The notes: generated from the sequence alone by a model not told the origin. A DNA stretch of 64,000 nucleotides from UMGS1889 sp900556055 (GCA_902463265.1 CABQEV010000009.1:12395-76394); one strand, 5' to 3'; positions 42,969-52,914 are shown, counted from the first letter of the stretch. Numbers and translations: made by a program.

Positions 42969-44525
42969 ATGAAAAAAAGAAATAAGAAAAACAAGCTCTC
43001 TGCAGAAGAGCTAAGACACAGAAAACGTCTGAAAAAAGTCAATGCGGTAGCTGAAAGGCTGAATATCACAATAGTTCTGAGCACAATAATTTTCGGAACT
43101 CTCTGCCTTATATTCCTGAAGCGTCCGACTACCTCAGAGATCGAAAACAGAAAACTGGCGGAGTTCCCGGAATTTACATGGGAAGACTATTTTTCGGGAA
43201 AATTCACTGACGGGATCTCGGAATTTTTCAGTGATTCCGCACCTTACCGCGATCAGATACACGAGCTTGGATCCTACATGAAAAAGGTGCAGGGCTTCAA
43301 AACGGAAAAATCCTACGTTTTCAGCGGAAATGTCGAAGTCGTTGCAGATGACGAAGGAAACGTCCTCGAAACGGGATCATCTGCTGCTGTCACCGATGCG
43401 ATATCGCCCGAAACGACTGCGGAAGCCGCAGAATCCAATGTTTCTCCCGTTGAAACAGAGCCTTCGGAAACATTATCCGCCGAAGAAACAACCGCTGAAA
43501 CTGAGGCAGAGGAAGTCAATATATCCGAATTCTCACACAACGGAATCGTCCAGATCACGCTTGACAACAAGCCCGCAGGCATAATGCTTTTCGGCGGAAG
43601 CGAGAAGCAGGCTCTGAGATATGCACAGACGATAAATGCATATAAACAGGCTCTCGGCGACAATGTCAACGTCTACAATATGATCGTCCCGACATCGGTT
43701 GAATTCTATCTGCCGTCTGAACTGAAAAAGTATTCGGCATCAGAAAAGGATAATATCAACAAGATCTACTCCTACCTTTCCGATGATGTTATCCATGTCG
43801 ATGCATATTCAAAGCTCCGGGAGCATCAGAATGAATACATCTATTTCAGAACTGACCACCACTGGTCGCCTCTCGGCGCATATTACGCATATACGGCATT
43901 TGCGGAGGCTATCGGCGATACCCCTCACCCGCTTTCCGATTATGAAACAAAGACAAAGGAAGGCTTTATCGGCTCGCTTTACGGCTATTCAAATTTCATC
44001 GCCCTGAAGCAGAACCCCGACACCTTCACTTACTATATCCCGCCCGATGAATGGAAAACGTCCTATTACGACTACAAAACGCTTGCGTATAAGTATGACG
44101 GCGTTCTTTTCCATGAGTATGTCGAGGGAGAAAACTGCTACGGAATGTTCCTCGGTGCCGATGCGATACACACGAAGATCACGACAGAGCATAAGAACGG
44201 CAGAAAGATCGTCGTTTTCAAGGAGTCCTACGGAAATGCTTTCGTTCCCTTCCTTGTTTCCGATTTTGAGGAAATTTACGTTATTGACATAAGATTTTTC
44301 GAGAAAAATGCCGTTGATTACATAAAGCAGATAGGCGCAACAGATGTCCTTTTCCTGAACAACGCATTTGCAGCGAATACATCCTCGCTTATTGACGGAA
44401 TTGAAAATATGCTCGTTTCACCCTATGGAACAGCCGCAAAAAATATGCCCGTCACGGAAACGACTGCGTCCGAAACCGCAGCACCCGCTTCCGAAACATC
44501 CCCGGCATCATCGGTTTCCGAATAA
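42969..44525 (+). CDS. DHHW-family (AlgX/AlgJ-like) membrane-anchored acetyltransferase partner
   Basis: 518 residues. A basic cytoplasmic N-terminus is followed by one membrane helix (about 33-52) and an extracytoplasmic SGNH-like domain. The diagnostic motif is YFRTDHHWSPLGAYYAY (about 294-310), and FKESYGNAFVPFLVSDFEE carries the nucleophile Ser expected in VFKESYGNA. Two low-complexity Thr/Glu/Ala inserts (about 130-180 and the C-terminal 30 residues) look like flexible linkers. With the MBOAT protein it probably acetylates a surface polysaccharide. Confidence 0.88.
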   Translation: MKKRNKKNKLSAEELRHRKRLKKVNAVAERLNITIVLSTIIFGTLCLIFLKRPTTSEIENRKLAEFPEFTWEDYFSGKFTDGISEFFSDSAPYRDQIHELGSYMKKVQGFKTEKSYVFSGNVEVVADDEGNVLETGSSAAVTDAISPETTAEAAESNVSPVETEPSETLSAEETTAETEAEEVNISEFSHNGIVQITLDNKPAGIMLFGGSEKQALRYAQTINAYKQALGDNVNVYNMIVPTSVEFYLPSELKKYSASEKDNINKIYSYLSDDVIHVDAYSKLREHQNEYIYFRTDHHWSPLGAYYAYTAFAEAIGDTPHPLSDYETKTKEGFIGSLYGYSNFIALKQNPDTFTYYIPPDEWKTSYYDYKTLAYKYDGVLFHEYVEGENCYGMFLGADAIHTKITTEHKNGRKIVVFKESYGNAFVPFLVSDFEEIYVIDIRFFEKNAVDYIKQIGATDVLFLNNAFAANTSSLIDGIENMLVSPYGTAAKNMPVTETTASETAAPASETSPASSVSE

Positions 44526-44530
44526 AAACT

Positions 44531-44563
44531 GCCGTCCAAAGCAAAATTTTGGACGGCTTTTTT
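44531..44563 (+). terminator. Terminator of the MBOAT/DHHW operon
   Basis: GCCGTCCAAA (44531-44540) pairs perfectly with TTTGGACGGC (44548-44557), followed by TTTTTTG. Confidence 0.92.
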
Positions 44564-44703
44564 GTGTAATAAATACATTTGTTTTTTGTTTGTTCACATA
44601 TTTTTGTGCTATATGTGCTATAATAATTTATAAATTATTTTGTAATGACAGGCGGTGAGGCTTTCTGCTGAAATTCATCCACAATTTTAATATCAGAAGC
44701 AAA

Positions 44704-46461
44704 ATGATATTTATATACATAATCGTTATAGTCCCTATTTTCCTCGCCGGAATTTTCATTATGCTGAAAATGACAAATCTCATCGAAGACAGCCTTATAA
44801 GCAACTCATTCAAAAACGCCGACCGTCTGAAAGCACGTATCACCGATACTTTATCGACAGCAGACGGCATCTCAAGGCAGATCTATTCAAATGAAGAAAT
44901 ACGAAGATTTCTTATGAATGACAATTTCAGCCTCAGGGATTACAACAACTTTTATTCAACCCATTCATTCTTCAAAAACTATATAAATGCATTCTCGCAG
45001 ATCAAAAAGATCAAAATATACACAGAAAAAGACCTGCTTATGTATAACAGCGAATTTTACAGCTCAGGGTCTTTCAAAAACACCACCTGGTATAATGAAG
45101 CAAAGGCGGCAGGCGGTCAGATACACATAAAAGTATTTGAGGACTCGACTGACGGCATAGTTTACCTGCATCTTACCCGTGCGATACTTTCGGGAGATGA
45201 CTGTCTTGGCGTTATCGTCATAACCATAAGCCCCGACTGGATCGAACGAATGATGGCAACCGAATCCGATAATGTCATCTTCTCGGCAGAGCGCGGAAAG
45301 ATCTATTACAGCAATATCGAAACGATAAAACCGGGAAGCGTAGTCGGCGGTCTAAGCGAGGATATACTCCAGCCTGATCTGAGAACGCTGACAGAGGTCG
45401 GATTTGACAACGGAGAAACATACAACATCCTTGAAACATTTACATACGAGGATCCCTCGAATATCCTCCAGGTATTTGTTCTTACTCCCGTCAGTGAGAT
45501 AAATGCGCAGGCGGAAACGTCGTACAGCGTTTATGTATGGTATATGTCCCTCTGCTTTATTCTGTCATTTCTGATAATCCTGCTGTTTACGAGTATGTTC
45601 TCAAACAGGGTCGAAGCACTCAAAATGCAGATGCATAATGTTGCATCGGGAGATTTTTCCATGAGCTATGAGATCGGCGGAAAGGACGAAATAGCTGACC
45701 TGAATGATGACCTATGCCGCATGGTAAACAGTATGCAGAGCCTTATCAAAGAAGCATACGATGCTAAAATACAGGCTGAACAGCTGAAGCTTACACAGTC
45801 AGAAGCGGAATTCAAGGCGCTTGCCAGCCAGATCAATCCGCATTTTCTCTATAATTCCCTTGAAACCATAAGAATGAAAGCATTCTGCAGCGGTGACAAG
45901 GAAACGGCAGCACTGGTAAAGAAGCTCGGAAAGATCATGCGAAGATGCCTTGAAGTCAAGGATTCTGCGGTCACACTCGGCTCGGAGCTTGAATTTACCG
46001 AAAATTATCTTGAACTGCAAAAGGCACGTTTCGGCGACAGGATATCCTATTCCATCGTAAATGAAGTTGAAAAGGATTACCTCATACTTCCGCTTGTGAT
46101 ACAGCCTGTTGTTGAAAATGCGTTTGTTCACGGAGTTGAAAGCTCAAAAGTCAACGGAAAGATAGATATAAAGATCAGACATCAGGGAAACAGCGTTATT
46201 ATCGACGTTATCGATAACGGCTGCGGAATGAGCCCCGAACGTCTGGAAGAAATTAAGCATAAGCTTATTGAAAATGACACATCTTCGGGAAAAAGCATCG
46301 GTCTTACCAATGTCAATTCCCGTATAAAAATGGCTTACGGCGACAGCTGCGGTCTGACTATTTCAAGCGTTGAGGGAAAAGGCACAAAGGTCTCGATCAC
46401 TCTGCCGTACGACACAAATGCAGTAAGGAGGTTACAAAATGCTGAAGGTTCTGCTGGTTGA
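44704..46461 (+). CDS. YesM-family sensor histidine kinase
   Basis: 585 residues from the ATG at 44704. Membrane helix near the start, an extracytoplasmic Cache-like sensor (about 35-275), a second helix (about 280-302), HAMP (VEALKMQMHNVASGDFSMSY), His-kinase block LASQINPHFLYNSLETIRM and ATPase motif DNGCGMSPERLEEI. Relatives sense sugars or envelope state. The true start may be earlier: the in-frame codons CTG (44665 and 44668) sit 5-8 bases after GGCGGTGAGG and would add LLKFIHNFNIRSK, which looks like the conserved N-terminus. Overlaps its partner by 23 bases. Confidence 0.92.
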   Translation: MIFIYIIVIVPIFLAGIFIMLKMTNLIEDSLISNSFKNADRLKARITDTLSTADGISRQIYSNEEIRRFLMNDNFSLRDYNNFYSTHSFFKNYINAFSQIKKIKIYTEKDLLMYNSEFYSSGSFKNTTWYNEAKAAGGQIHIKVFEDSTDGIVYLHLTRAILSGDDCLGVIVITISPDWIERMMATESDNVIFSAERGKIYYSNIETIKPGSVVGGLSEDILQPDLRTLTEVGFDNGETYNILETFTYEDPSNILQVFVLTPVSEINAQAETSYSVYVWYMSLCFILSFLIILLFTSMFSNRVEALKMQMHNVASGDFSMSYEIGGKDEIADLNDDLCRMVNSMQSLIKEAYDAKIQAEQLKLTQSEAEFKALASQINPHFLYNSLETIRMKAFCSGDKETAALVKKLGKIMRRCLEVKDSAVTLGSELEFTENYLELQKARFGDRISYSIVNEVEKDYLILPLVIQPVVENAFVHGVESSKVNGKIDIKIRHQGNSVIIDVIDNGCGMSPERLEEIKHKLIENDTSSGKSIGLTNVNSRIKMAYGDSCGLTISSVEGKGTKVSITLPYDTNAVRRLQNAEGSAG

Positions 46462-47956
46462 TGATGAACCGAATATACGCGCAGGCATAAAAATGATAAT
46501 CCCGTGGGAAGAACTCGGGTTTGAAATATGCGGTGAAAGCGAAAACGGTGAGGACGGTCTGAAAAAGATCGGTGAACTGTCCCCCGACCTTGTGCTTGCT
46601 GATGTCCGTATGCCCGGAATGACGGGAATACAGCTTATCGAAGCGGCAAAGAAAAGCGGATATACCTGCCGCTTTATGATCGTGTCGGGATATTCGGATT
46701 TTACATATGCAAAGGAAGCCATCTCGCTCGGAGTCGAGGGATTTATCCTGAAGCCGATCGACGAGGACGAACTGACTGAAACTCTCAAAACCGTCAGAGA
46801 AAAGATACTCAGCGAAAAGGAACGGTCTGCACGGGACAGCCGCAGCGGAGCATATCTGCGTGAACAGAAGATCAAGCAGATACTTCTCGGCGAAAATGAG
46901 AAGATCGATGTTTTCGAAGCTGCATCATCATTCGATATCGCCGTAATTGAGGCTGTCGGCGAAAAATATTATGACGGGAAACAAAATCTGATCCGTGATA
47001 TAACCGAATTTCTGTCCACCGAGACAGATCACGACATCATTTCGATAAATCTGCTGACAACAATAGCCGTTATCTTCAGAAACAAACCTGACGGCGCTGT
47101 GTTTGATCTGATGAGAAAATTCAAGCAGCTGCACGGCAGTGATATATTCATCACAATGGGCGCAAAAGCCCATAACAACGCTGAGATCCGCAGCTCATAC
47201 CTCTCCGCCGAACAGCTTATGAGAGACAGATTTTTATATTCCGACTGCGAGGTCCTTACCCCCGAGCTTCACACCAAAGCCGCAGAGGATTCCGATCTTG
47301 CGGGATATGCCGATAATGTATATGCTTATGTGGAAATAAACGACATTCAAAAGCTCACCTCAGCAATGGAGGATTTCCGTGACTCTCTCAGACGCTGCGG
47401 ATATTCTGCCGAACGCTGCAAAGTGGTCTGCATAACGCTTGTCATGGACATAAAAGCGAAAATGGTCAAGAATATCGGCGAGAAAAAGACCGATCAGATC
47501 TTTCCATATTCAGAGATAATCGACGAGATCGGCAAATGCAGCGGACTTTTCGATATCATTGACCTGATGCTGAAAAATTTCACAGAGATGTCCAACGTCC
47601 ACTTCGGAAAAACTACCAAAAGCACTATGGAACGCATAGTTCAGTACATCCGCACAAATTACAATCAGGAGCTTCGCCTTGAAATGCTTGCCAATATATT
47701 CGGCTACAACAGCGCATATCTCGGCAAGGTATTCCATCAGTACACAGGAGAAAATTTCAACAATTACCTCGATGAGATCCGAATTTCCGAGGCTAAGCGT
47801 CTGCTTGCAATGGACGAATACAAAGTCTATAAGGTCGCAGAAATGGTCGGATATACCAATATAAACTACTTCCACAACAAATTCAAGAAATATGTCGGCG
47901 TAAGTCCTCTCAGCTACAAAAAGACCTGCTGCAAGAACTCATCCGACGAAGAATAA
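46439..47956 (+). CDS. YesN-type response regulator with AraC DNA-binding domain
   Basis: 505 residues. Receiver at 1-120 (VLLVDDEPNIRAGI, phosphoacceptor in LVLADVRMPGMTG, Lys in FILKPIDEDEL), a long central domain (130-395) and two AraC-type HTH motifs at 405-500 (LRLEMLANIFGYNSAYLGKV and YKVAEMVGYTNINYFHNKFK). Strong AAGGAGG site inside the kinase end. Pairs with the YesM kinase; regulated genes are often the adjacent transporters, here perhaps the MFS gene. Confidence 0.94.
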   Translation: MLKVLLVDDEPNIRAGIKMIIPWEELGFEICGESENGEDGLKKIGELSPDLVLADVRMPGMTGIQLIEAAKKSGYTCRFMIVSGYSDFTYAKEAISLGVEGFILKPIDEDELTETLKTVREKILSEKERSARDSRSGAYLREQKIKQILLGENEKIDVFEAASSFDIAVIEAVGEKYYDGKQNLIRDITEFLSTETDHDIISINLLTTIAVIFRNKPDGAVFDLMRKFKQLHGSDIFITMGAKAHNNAEIRSSYLSAEQLMRDRFLYSDCEVLTPELHTKAAEDSDLAGYADNVYAYVEINDIQKLTSAMEDFRDSLRRCGYSAERCKVVCITLVMDIKAKMVKNIGEKKTDQIFPYSEIIDEIGKCSGLFDIIDLMLKNFTEMSNVHFGKTTKSTMERIVQYIRTNYNQELRLEMLANIFGYNSAYLGKVFHQYTGENFNNYLDEIRISEAKRLLAMDEYKVYKVAEMVGYTNINYFHNKFKKYVGVSPLSYKKTCCKNSSDEE

Positions 47957-47973
47957 ACCAAGGAGGAACAGCT

Positions 47974-48012
47974 ATGATCTTATGCAGCTGCACAGCTCCA
48001 TGCAGGGTATGA
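47974..48012 (+). CDS. Possible 12-residue Cys-rich micropeptide (MILCSCTAPCRV)
   Basis: AAGGAGG (47960-47966) lies 7 bases before an ATG that opens a 12-codon frame with three Cys. Its 3' end runs into the inverted repeat CTCCATGC/GCATGGAG (47996-48026). It could be a leader for the MFS gene 73 bases further on; a translated peptide is not proven. Confidence 0.35.
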   Translation: MILCSCTAPCRV

Positions 48013-48085
48013 CGGACCGCATGGAGCAATAGAGTTCGTCAGACCTTGCATTTTCAGCATTTTAATATGAATGGAGCAAGGTCAA

Positions 48086-49387
48086 ATGAACAAACTTGAT
48101 AAATTTAAAACAGCTTTTTCGGAGCTTCGAGGCTTCACATTTTTATGGCTGACACAGGCTCTTTCGGGACTTGGCAGCTCAATGACAAGCTTTGCACTTA
48201 TCCTCCGCATATACGGTCAGGAAGGCTCGGCGATGTCTGCGGCACTGCTTTCGGTCTGCTCGTATGCGCCGTATGTGCTTGTCAGCGTGTTTGCGGGCGC
48301 AATAAGCGACAAATGGAACAAGAAAATCACTATGCTTGTCTGCGATGCATTTGCGGCAGTCAGCACGGTAATAACGCTCATCCTGCTTATGACGGGAAAT
48401 CTCAGAGTATGGCATCTTTATCTCCTGAATGCCGTCAACGGACTTATGAACAGTGTTCAGCAGCCCGCTTCCGATGTTGCTGTAAGCCTGCTTATCCCCC
48501 AAAAATATTATCAGCAGGCGGCAGGAATGAGGGTATTTTCAAACTCTGTCATAAACATTCTTACACCTGCGGCGGCATCGGCAGTGATGTCAGCGTTTGG
48601 CATAAATGCGGTATTTGCCGTAGATCTGGCAACATTTTTCATTGCATTTATCTCACTTCTGTTCTTTATAAGGATACCCGAAAAACAAAGTGAACATAGA
48701 TCAGGCGAAAGCGTGACAGCACTTGCAAAGGAAGTTTTCGCCTTTTTTAAGGATAACAAGGGAATTTTCGGGCTGATAATGTTCCTCGCAGCGATCAACC
48801 TCACCGCATCTATCTGCAATGCAGCACTTCCCGCATTGATAATCCCCAAAGCAAACGATACTGCCTATGCGATATTCAGTTCTGTACAGGGCATAGCAAT
48901 GCTTGTCGGAAGTGTCGCCGCATCGCTGATACCTGCGCCAAAAAACCGGATCAGCGTAATATTTATTTCCCTTTTCATTTCAATGAGCACGGAAAACTTC
49001 ATGCTGGCATTCGGCAGATCACTTCCTGTATGGTGCATAGGAGTAACACTTGGCTGGCTGCTTATCCCGCTTATGAACACCAACCTTGATGTCGTTATCC
49101 GCACGCACACCCCGATAGAAATGCAGGGACGTGTCTATGCGGCAAGAAATTCATTTCAGTTTTTCACAATACCTATCGGTTATATGCTGGGCGGAGCGCT
49201 TATAGACAAAGTCTTTGAACCGCTTATGCTGAATATCCCGGATAACAGCATTCTCCACACTCTTTTCGGCATAGGAAAAGGCTCGGGAGCAGCATTTCTG
49301 TTTCTCGTGATAGCCTTTCTCGGAATATTCACCTGCGTATTCTTTGCGTTTGACAAAAATATATGGGCACTCGCAAAAAACAAATAA
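48086..49387 (+). CDS. MFS transporter, DHA3-type (drug efflux-like)
   Basis: 433 residues from the ATG at 48086 (GGAG 9 bases upstream, better than the ATG at 48071). About twelve membrane helices. The N-terminal block ELRGFTFLWLTQALSGLGSS and AGAISDKWNKKITMLVCD (the MFS loop 2-3 motif) match the macrolide-efflux-like DHA3 group. It exports drugs or metabolites by proton exchange. It follows the YesM/YesN pair on the same strand. A terminator follows. Confidence 0.9.
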   Translation: MNKLDKFKTAFSELRGFTFLWLTQALSGLGSSMTSFALILRIYGQEGSAMSAALLSVCSYAPYVLVSVFAGAISDKWNKKITMLVCDAFAAVSTVITLILLMTGNLRVWHLYLLNAVNGLMNSVQQPASDVAVSLLIPQKYYQQAAGMRVFSNSVINILTPAAASAVMSAFGINAVFAVDLATFFIAFISLLFFIRIPEKQSEHRSGESVTALAKEVFAFFKDNKGIFGLIMFLAAINLTASICNAALPALIIPKANDTAYAIFSSVQGIAMLVGSVAASLIPAPKNRISVIFISLFISMSTENFMLAFGRSLPVWCIGVTLGWLLIPLMNTNLDVVIRTHTPIEMQGRVYAARNSFQFFTIPIGYMLGGALIDKVFEPLMLNIPDNSILHTLFGIGKGSGAAFLFLVIAFLGIFTCVFFAFDKNIWALAKNK

Positions 49388-49407
49388 ACTCGATTTCATG
49401 ATAAAAA

Positions 49408-49443
49408 ATCTGCCCGAGGATCTTTTCGGATCTTCGGGCAGAT
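49408..49443. terminator. Bidirectional terminator between MFS and acetyltransferase genes
   Basis: ATCTGCCCGA (49408-49417) pairs with TCGGGCAGAT (49434-49443) with an inner GATC/GATC pairing; T-runs on both sides. Confidence 0.88.
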
Positions 49444-49448
49444 ACTTT

Positions 49449-50021
49449 TTATTTAATATTCAGCATCGGAAAAGGAATGATCGGCTTCGGCTCAGCCGGA
49501 TGCTCGCCTATAAACTTTTCCATCCAAACCATGTCGTACCACTTTCCGAATTTATAACCGCATTTGTGGAAATGTGCGCATATTTCATATCCAAGTGCCT
49601 TGTGAAATTTTACACTGTCCGCAGTGAGATGCTCATCTTCTTTATCAGGGTACGCAATGCAGGCATTCAGATTCAGTATTCCCTGTGCTTTGAGTATATC
49701 CTCAAGACTATTGTAAAGAAGCGAACCTATTCCCCTTCTGTGAGCGTCCTCCGCTATGTAAATGCTGCTCTCTACCGCCCGGTCATATGCCGCACGCTCC
49801 TTGAACGGGCTTACATAAGCATATCCGAGTATTTTTTCGTCCGATACAGCCTTGATGTACGGATATTTTTCAAGAGTATTTGTTATCCTCGAAGCAAATT
49901 CCCCGACCGACGGCACATCATATTCAAAGGTTATGGCAGTATTCAGCACATATGGCTCGTATATTTTCAGAAGTTCAGCCGCATCCTGCACCGATACTGT
50001 CTTGATCTTTATATCGTTCAT
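49449..50021 (-). CDS. GNAT acetyltransferase, phosphinothricin acetyltransferase-like
   Basis: 190 residues from MNDIKIKTVSVQDAAELLKI; GGTGAT lies before this ATG. ITFEYDVPSVGEFASRI, YAYVSPFKERAAYDRAVESS and the acetyl-CoA loop AHRRGIGSLLYNSL, then NLNACIAYP and FHKALGYE-ICAHF, match the PAT/Bar-like subfamily closely. In most bacteria such enzymes acetylate amino acids such as methionine sulfone, not the herbicide. Substrate not determinable. Confidence 0.9.
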   Translation of the reverse strand: MNDIKIKTVSVQDAAELLKIYEPYVLNTAITFEYDVPSVGEFASRITNTLEKYPYIKAVSDEKILGYAYVSPFKERAAYDRAVESSIYIAEDAHRRGIGSLLYNSLEDILKAQGILNLNACIAYPDKEDEHLTADSVKFHKALGYEICAHFHKCGYKFGKWYDMVWMEKFIGEHPAEPKPIIPFPMLNIK

Positions 50022-50082
50022 AATCATCACCGAAGTCATTATACATCAGACAGCCGAAAAAGTCAATCATCAATATGTACAA

Positions 50083-51225
50083 CTATCCTATAGCCTGCTG
50101 AAGTCCTTCGAGCATACCTTCCGTTGTCCATTCGCCGGTTGTGCGGTCAACAACACCGCCGTCGTCCCATATGCAGCACGGTATTCCCATAGAATGGCAG
50201 GTGCTTACCACAGTGTCATTGAACTTTATGCGGCTTTCCCTGTCGTTTCTGCCGTCCGTGCCGTATTCGCCGATGATAACGGGAACGCCTTTGTCGATAA
50301 AATTGGTTTTGAGCATATTCATTTTGGATTCAAGCAGCCTTACATCGGAATCCGTTCCCCATGTGTTCTGCAAATTTGTCACGCAGAATTCCCACGGCGT
50401 ATAGTAATGGACCGAGAGAATGCACCTGTTTTCCGGATCTTCGGGCATTTTATATCTGCTGTCACACGTTTTTGCAATGTCAGTCCAGTAACCCGCAATA
50501 AGCAGATGACGCTTCGGATTATTTCCGCCTGTTGAACGGATAAGATCAACAAAATGCTGATTTATTTTGTTCAGCAGATCGTAAGCATCATTCTCGCCAA
50601 GCTTGTCAAATCCGACCTCATTCATCGACTCAAATATCAGATGATCGGAGTAATCCTGAAATTCATCGGCGATCTGCGTCCATACAGCATCATATCTTTC
50701 TATGAATGCGTCATAATCATTGACTGCCGTTTCTATCACCCACGCACCGAATTTCGGATCTCCGCCGCCGTCATGATGAATGTTCAGGATAACGTACATA
50801 TCGTTGTCTATCGCATAATCCACTACCTCGTGAACACGCGCCATCCAGTCGGCATCTATCTTGTAATCGGGTGCGCCGCCCATATGGTCACGCCACGTTA
50901 CGGGAATACGAACAAGGTTCACCCCGTTGTCCTTCATTGAATCGAAGAGCTGCTTGGTTGCTTTCGCATTGCCCCAGAGAGTTTCATCGACCTTTTCTCC
51001 GTCAGCCGGAGCTTCATTCACCTTTCCGTCACCGTCCCTGTCGGCAGCGCAGACATCAAGAGTGTTTCCGAGATTCCAGCCGAGCTTCATTTCAGAAGTC
51101 AGCTCCATTGAAGTAATGTCACGCATCTCCCCGATGCTTTTTCCGCTGTCCTTTGCACTGCATGCTGTACACGATATGCAGATCATGACAGCTGATATTA
51201 CCGAAATAATCTTTGATAAATTCAT
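50083..51225 (-). CDS. GH5 endoglucanase-type lipoprotein
   Basis: 380 residues. N-terminal signal MNLSKIISVISAVMICISC with two candidate lipidation Cys (ISC and TAC), though both have Cys at -3 instead of Leu. The GH5 barrel starts at MKLGWNLGNTLD (about 47) with LVRIPVTWRDHMGG, NIHHDGGG, acid/base Glu in LIFESMNEVGFD and nucleophile Glu in VIIGEYGTDG. A Ca-binding-like insert DRDGDGKVNE sits early after LGNTLDVCAA. It cleaves beta-1,4-glucan or mannan outside the cell. No carbohydrate-binding module or dockerin is attached. The ATG has AAGGGA upstream; no terminator seen after the stop. Confidence 0.92.
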   Translation of the reverse strand: MNLSKIISVISAVMICISCTACSAKDSGKSIGEMRDITSMELTSEMKLGWNLGNTLDVCAADRDGDGKVNEAPADGEKVDETLWGNAKATKQLFDSMKDNGVNLVRIPVTWRDHMGGAPDYKIDADWMARVHEVVDYAIDNDMYVILNIHHDGGGDPKFGAWVIETAVNDYDAFIERYDAVWTQIADEFQDYSDHLIFESMNEVGFDKLGENDAYDLLNKINQHFVDLIRSTGGNNPKRHLLIAGYWTDIAKTCDSRYKMPEDPENRCILSVHYYTPWEFCVTNLQNTWGTDSDVRLLESKMNMLKTNFIDKGVPVIIGEYGTDGRNDRESRIKFNDTVVSTCHSMGIPCCIWDDGGVVDRTTGEWTTEGMLEGLQQAIG

Positions 51226-51370
51226 TCCGATCAGTCCCTTTCTGTTTATGATAACGATTACATTATAATACCTGCCGTCAGAATAATCAATGTATATTTT
51301 ATTAATCTGATTATTTTGTGAAAAACAAACAAATGTGTATTATGTTTTTTATATTAATGCACATAAAAAT

Positions 51371-51397
51371 CCCCTTTTATCAAATCGACAAAAGGGG
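51371..51397 (-). terminator. Terminator of the SHOCT-domain gene
   Basis: CCCCTTTT (51371-51378) pairs with AAAAGGGG (51390-51397); on the minus strand ATTTTTATG follows. Confidence 0.82.
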
Positions 51398-51422
51398 ATA
51401 ATAATAAAAAAGTACAAAATTA

Positions 51423-52730
51423 TCAATAAAGCATTGAAAGAAGCTTTTCCTTCTCCTGTTTGAATTCCTTTGCGGAGATAAGATCGTTGTCTCTCATGCT
51501 CTTGAGCTTCTTTACAGCGACCTCAAATTCATCAAGAGTCATGTCGGGCAGAACTTCCTTTGCCTCAGCCATCTCGGAAACAGCCTGCGGCGCAGCTTCT
51601 GCGGCAGCAGTTTCCATGATCTCAGCAAATGCCTGTTCTGCGGCATTCTGGCGTTCTCCCTCAACGATCAGACCGTACTTCTTGGACGGCAGATATGTCT
51701 GGAAAAAGCTGTATGCCTCAGGCGGAAGTTCAAGCTCGATAAATCTGTTCTGAGACTTGGACATAAAGCGCAGGATAACATTATCCTCAGCAACATTATA
51801 TCTGTAAGCATCGACCTGAATATCACTGGGATATTTTTCAACAGTATTATCGCTGTCATCTGCGGGAGAAATTCCCATAGGGCCATACATTACGCCCTTG
51901 AGAGCATCGCTCACTATCGAGCGTGAACGGATAAGGAAGGTACCGCCGAATGAGCTTGAAAGCGCATGAGCCTCATAACCCAGCGTACCGCTCTTTTCGT
52001 AATAATTCACATCGTCATGCAGAATAACACCGTGGCAGAACTTCTTTGCGGAATCATCGATGATAAGGAAATTCAGGCTGTTGTCCTCGCCGACGTACAT
52101 ATATGCGCCGCTGTTGCCATCCTGCATGACAGTAAGCGCAGGACGCTCAGTTTCGCCGATAAACCTGCTGTATATTCCCTGAGAATATGTATCTGCGGGA
52201 GTTGTTTCAACAGGAGCGGACGATGGTGCTTCGGATGTCTGAGATACTGCTTCAGCGTTATCTTTCTCGAGTGAAACAGATTGATTTTCATCTGCATTCA
52301 TCTTCTCAAGGCGCTCACGGCGAAGCTCTTCTTCCCTCTTTGCACGCTTTTCCATCTTCTCGTCATATTCTGACTTTACATCATAGATCTTCTCAACGAT
52401 CTTTTCGATCTTGTCGAGACAGGGAAGAATTATTCTCTTTCTGTTCATAAATCCTCTCGAAGTATCCTCAAGCTGGATATAGAGAGGGCTTGACTTTTTA
52501 TTGTCATTGACAAAGACCTTTGTTATCTGATCGAGCGAACAATTGAAACGGCAATACTCAAGATCGCCCTCCTGAGTACCCTTCTGTTCGCAGACAAAGC
52601 CCTGTCCGTAAATATGCGCAGATGTAATGGTCAGGTTAATTTCCTGCGGCTTTGCAAGCACGGAAGGTCTGTAGAGAGACTCATAATATGCCAGCTTCTC
52701 TTCATTATAAATATTTGCTTCGTTACTCAT
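51423..52730 (-). CDS. Hypothetical protein with C-terminal SHOCT domain
   Basis: 435 residues, no signal peptide or membrane helix. Residues 1-110 are a compact domain (INLTITSAHIYGQGFVCEQK). A charged coiled coil follows (about 120-150, KRAKREEELRRERLEKM), then a Ser/Pro/Thr linker, a second globular domain (195-350) and an Ala/Glu linker. The last 40 residues (LDEFEVAVKKLKSMRDNDLI, then SAKEFKQEKEKLLSML) form a SHOCT motif, a short oligomerisation module. The first and middle domains both look like PH- or GRAM-like beta folds, a guess. Start site has only a weak ribosome site. Function unknown. Confidence 0.6.
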   Translation of the reverse strand: MSNEANIYNEEKLAYYESLYRPSVLAKPQEINLTITSAHIYGQGFVCEQKGTQEGDLEYCRFNCSLDQITKVFVNDNKKSSPLYIQLEDTSRGFMNRKRIILPCLDKIEKIVEKIYDVKSEYDEKMEKRAKREEELRRERLEKMNADENQSVSLEKDNAEAVSQTSEAPSSAPVETTPADTYSQGIYSRFIGETERPALTVMQDGNSGAYMYVGEDNSLNFLIIDDSAKKFCHGVILHDDVNYYEKSGTLGYEAHALSSSFGGTFLIRSRSIVSDALKGVMYGPMGISPADDSDNTVEKYPSDIQVDAYRYNVAEDNVILRFMSKSQNRFIELELPPEAYSFFQTYLPSKKYGLIVEGERQNAAEQAFAEIMETAAAEAAPQAVSEMAEAKEVLPDMTLDEFEVAVKKLKSMRDNDLISAKEFKQEKEKLLSMLY

Positions 52731-52914
52731 ATTTTCACGCTACTTTCCGCAAAAATTTTCCGTTTTCCATAAAATTCGGAACACTGAAATCGTTTATAGC
52801 ACAGCATTTTAACTATCAATGTCAGCTGTTACAATAAGTATATCACACATAAAAAATAAAGTCAACCCATTTTATTCATTTGAACGTAATAAAATTTTAT
52901 GTGCTTTCGAAATT

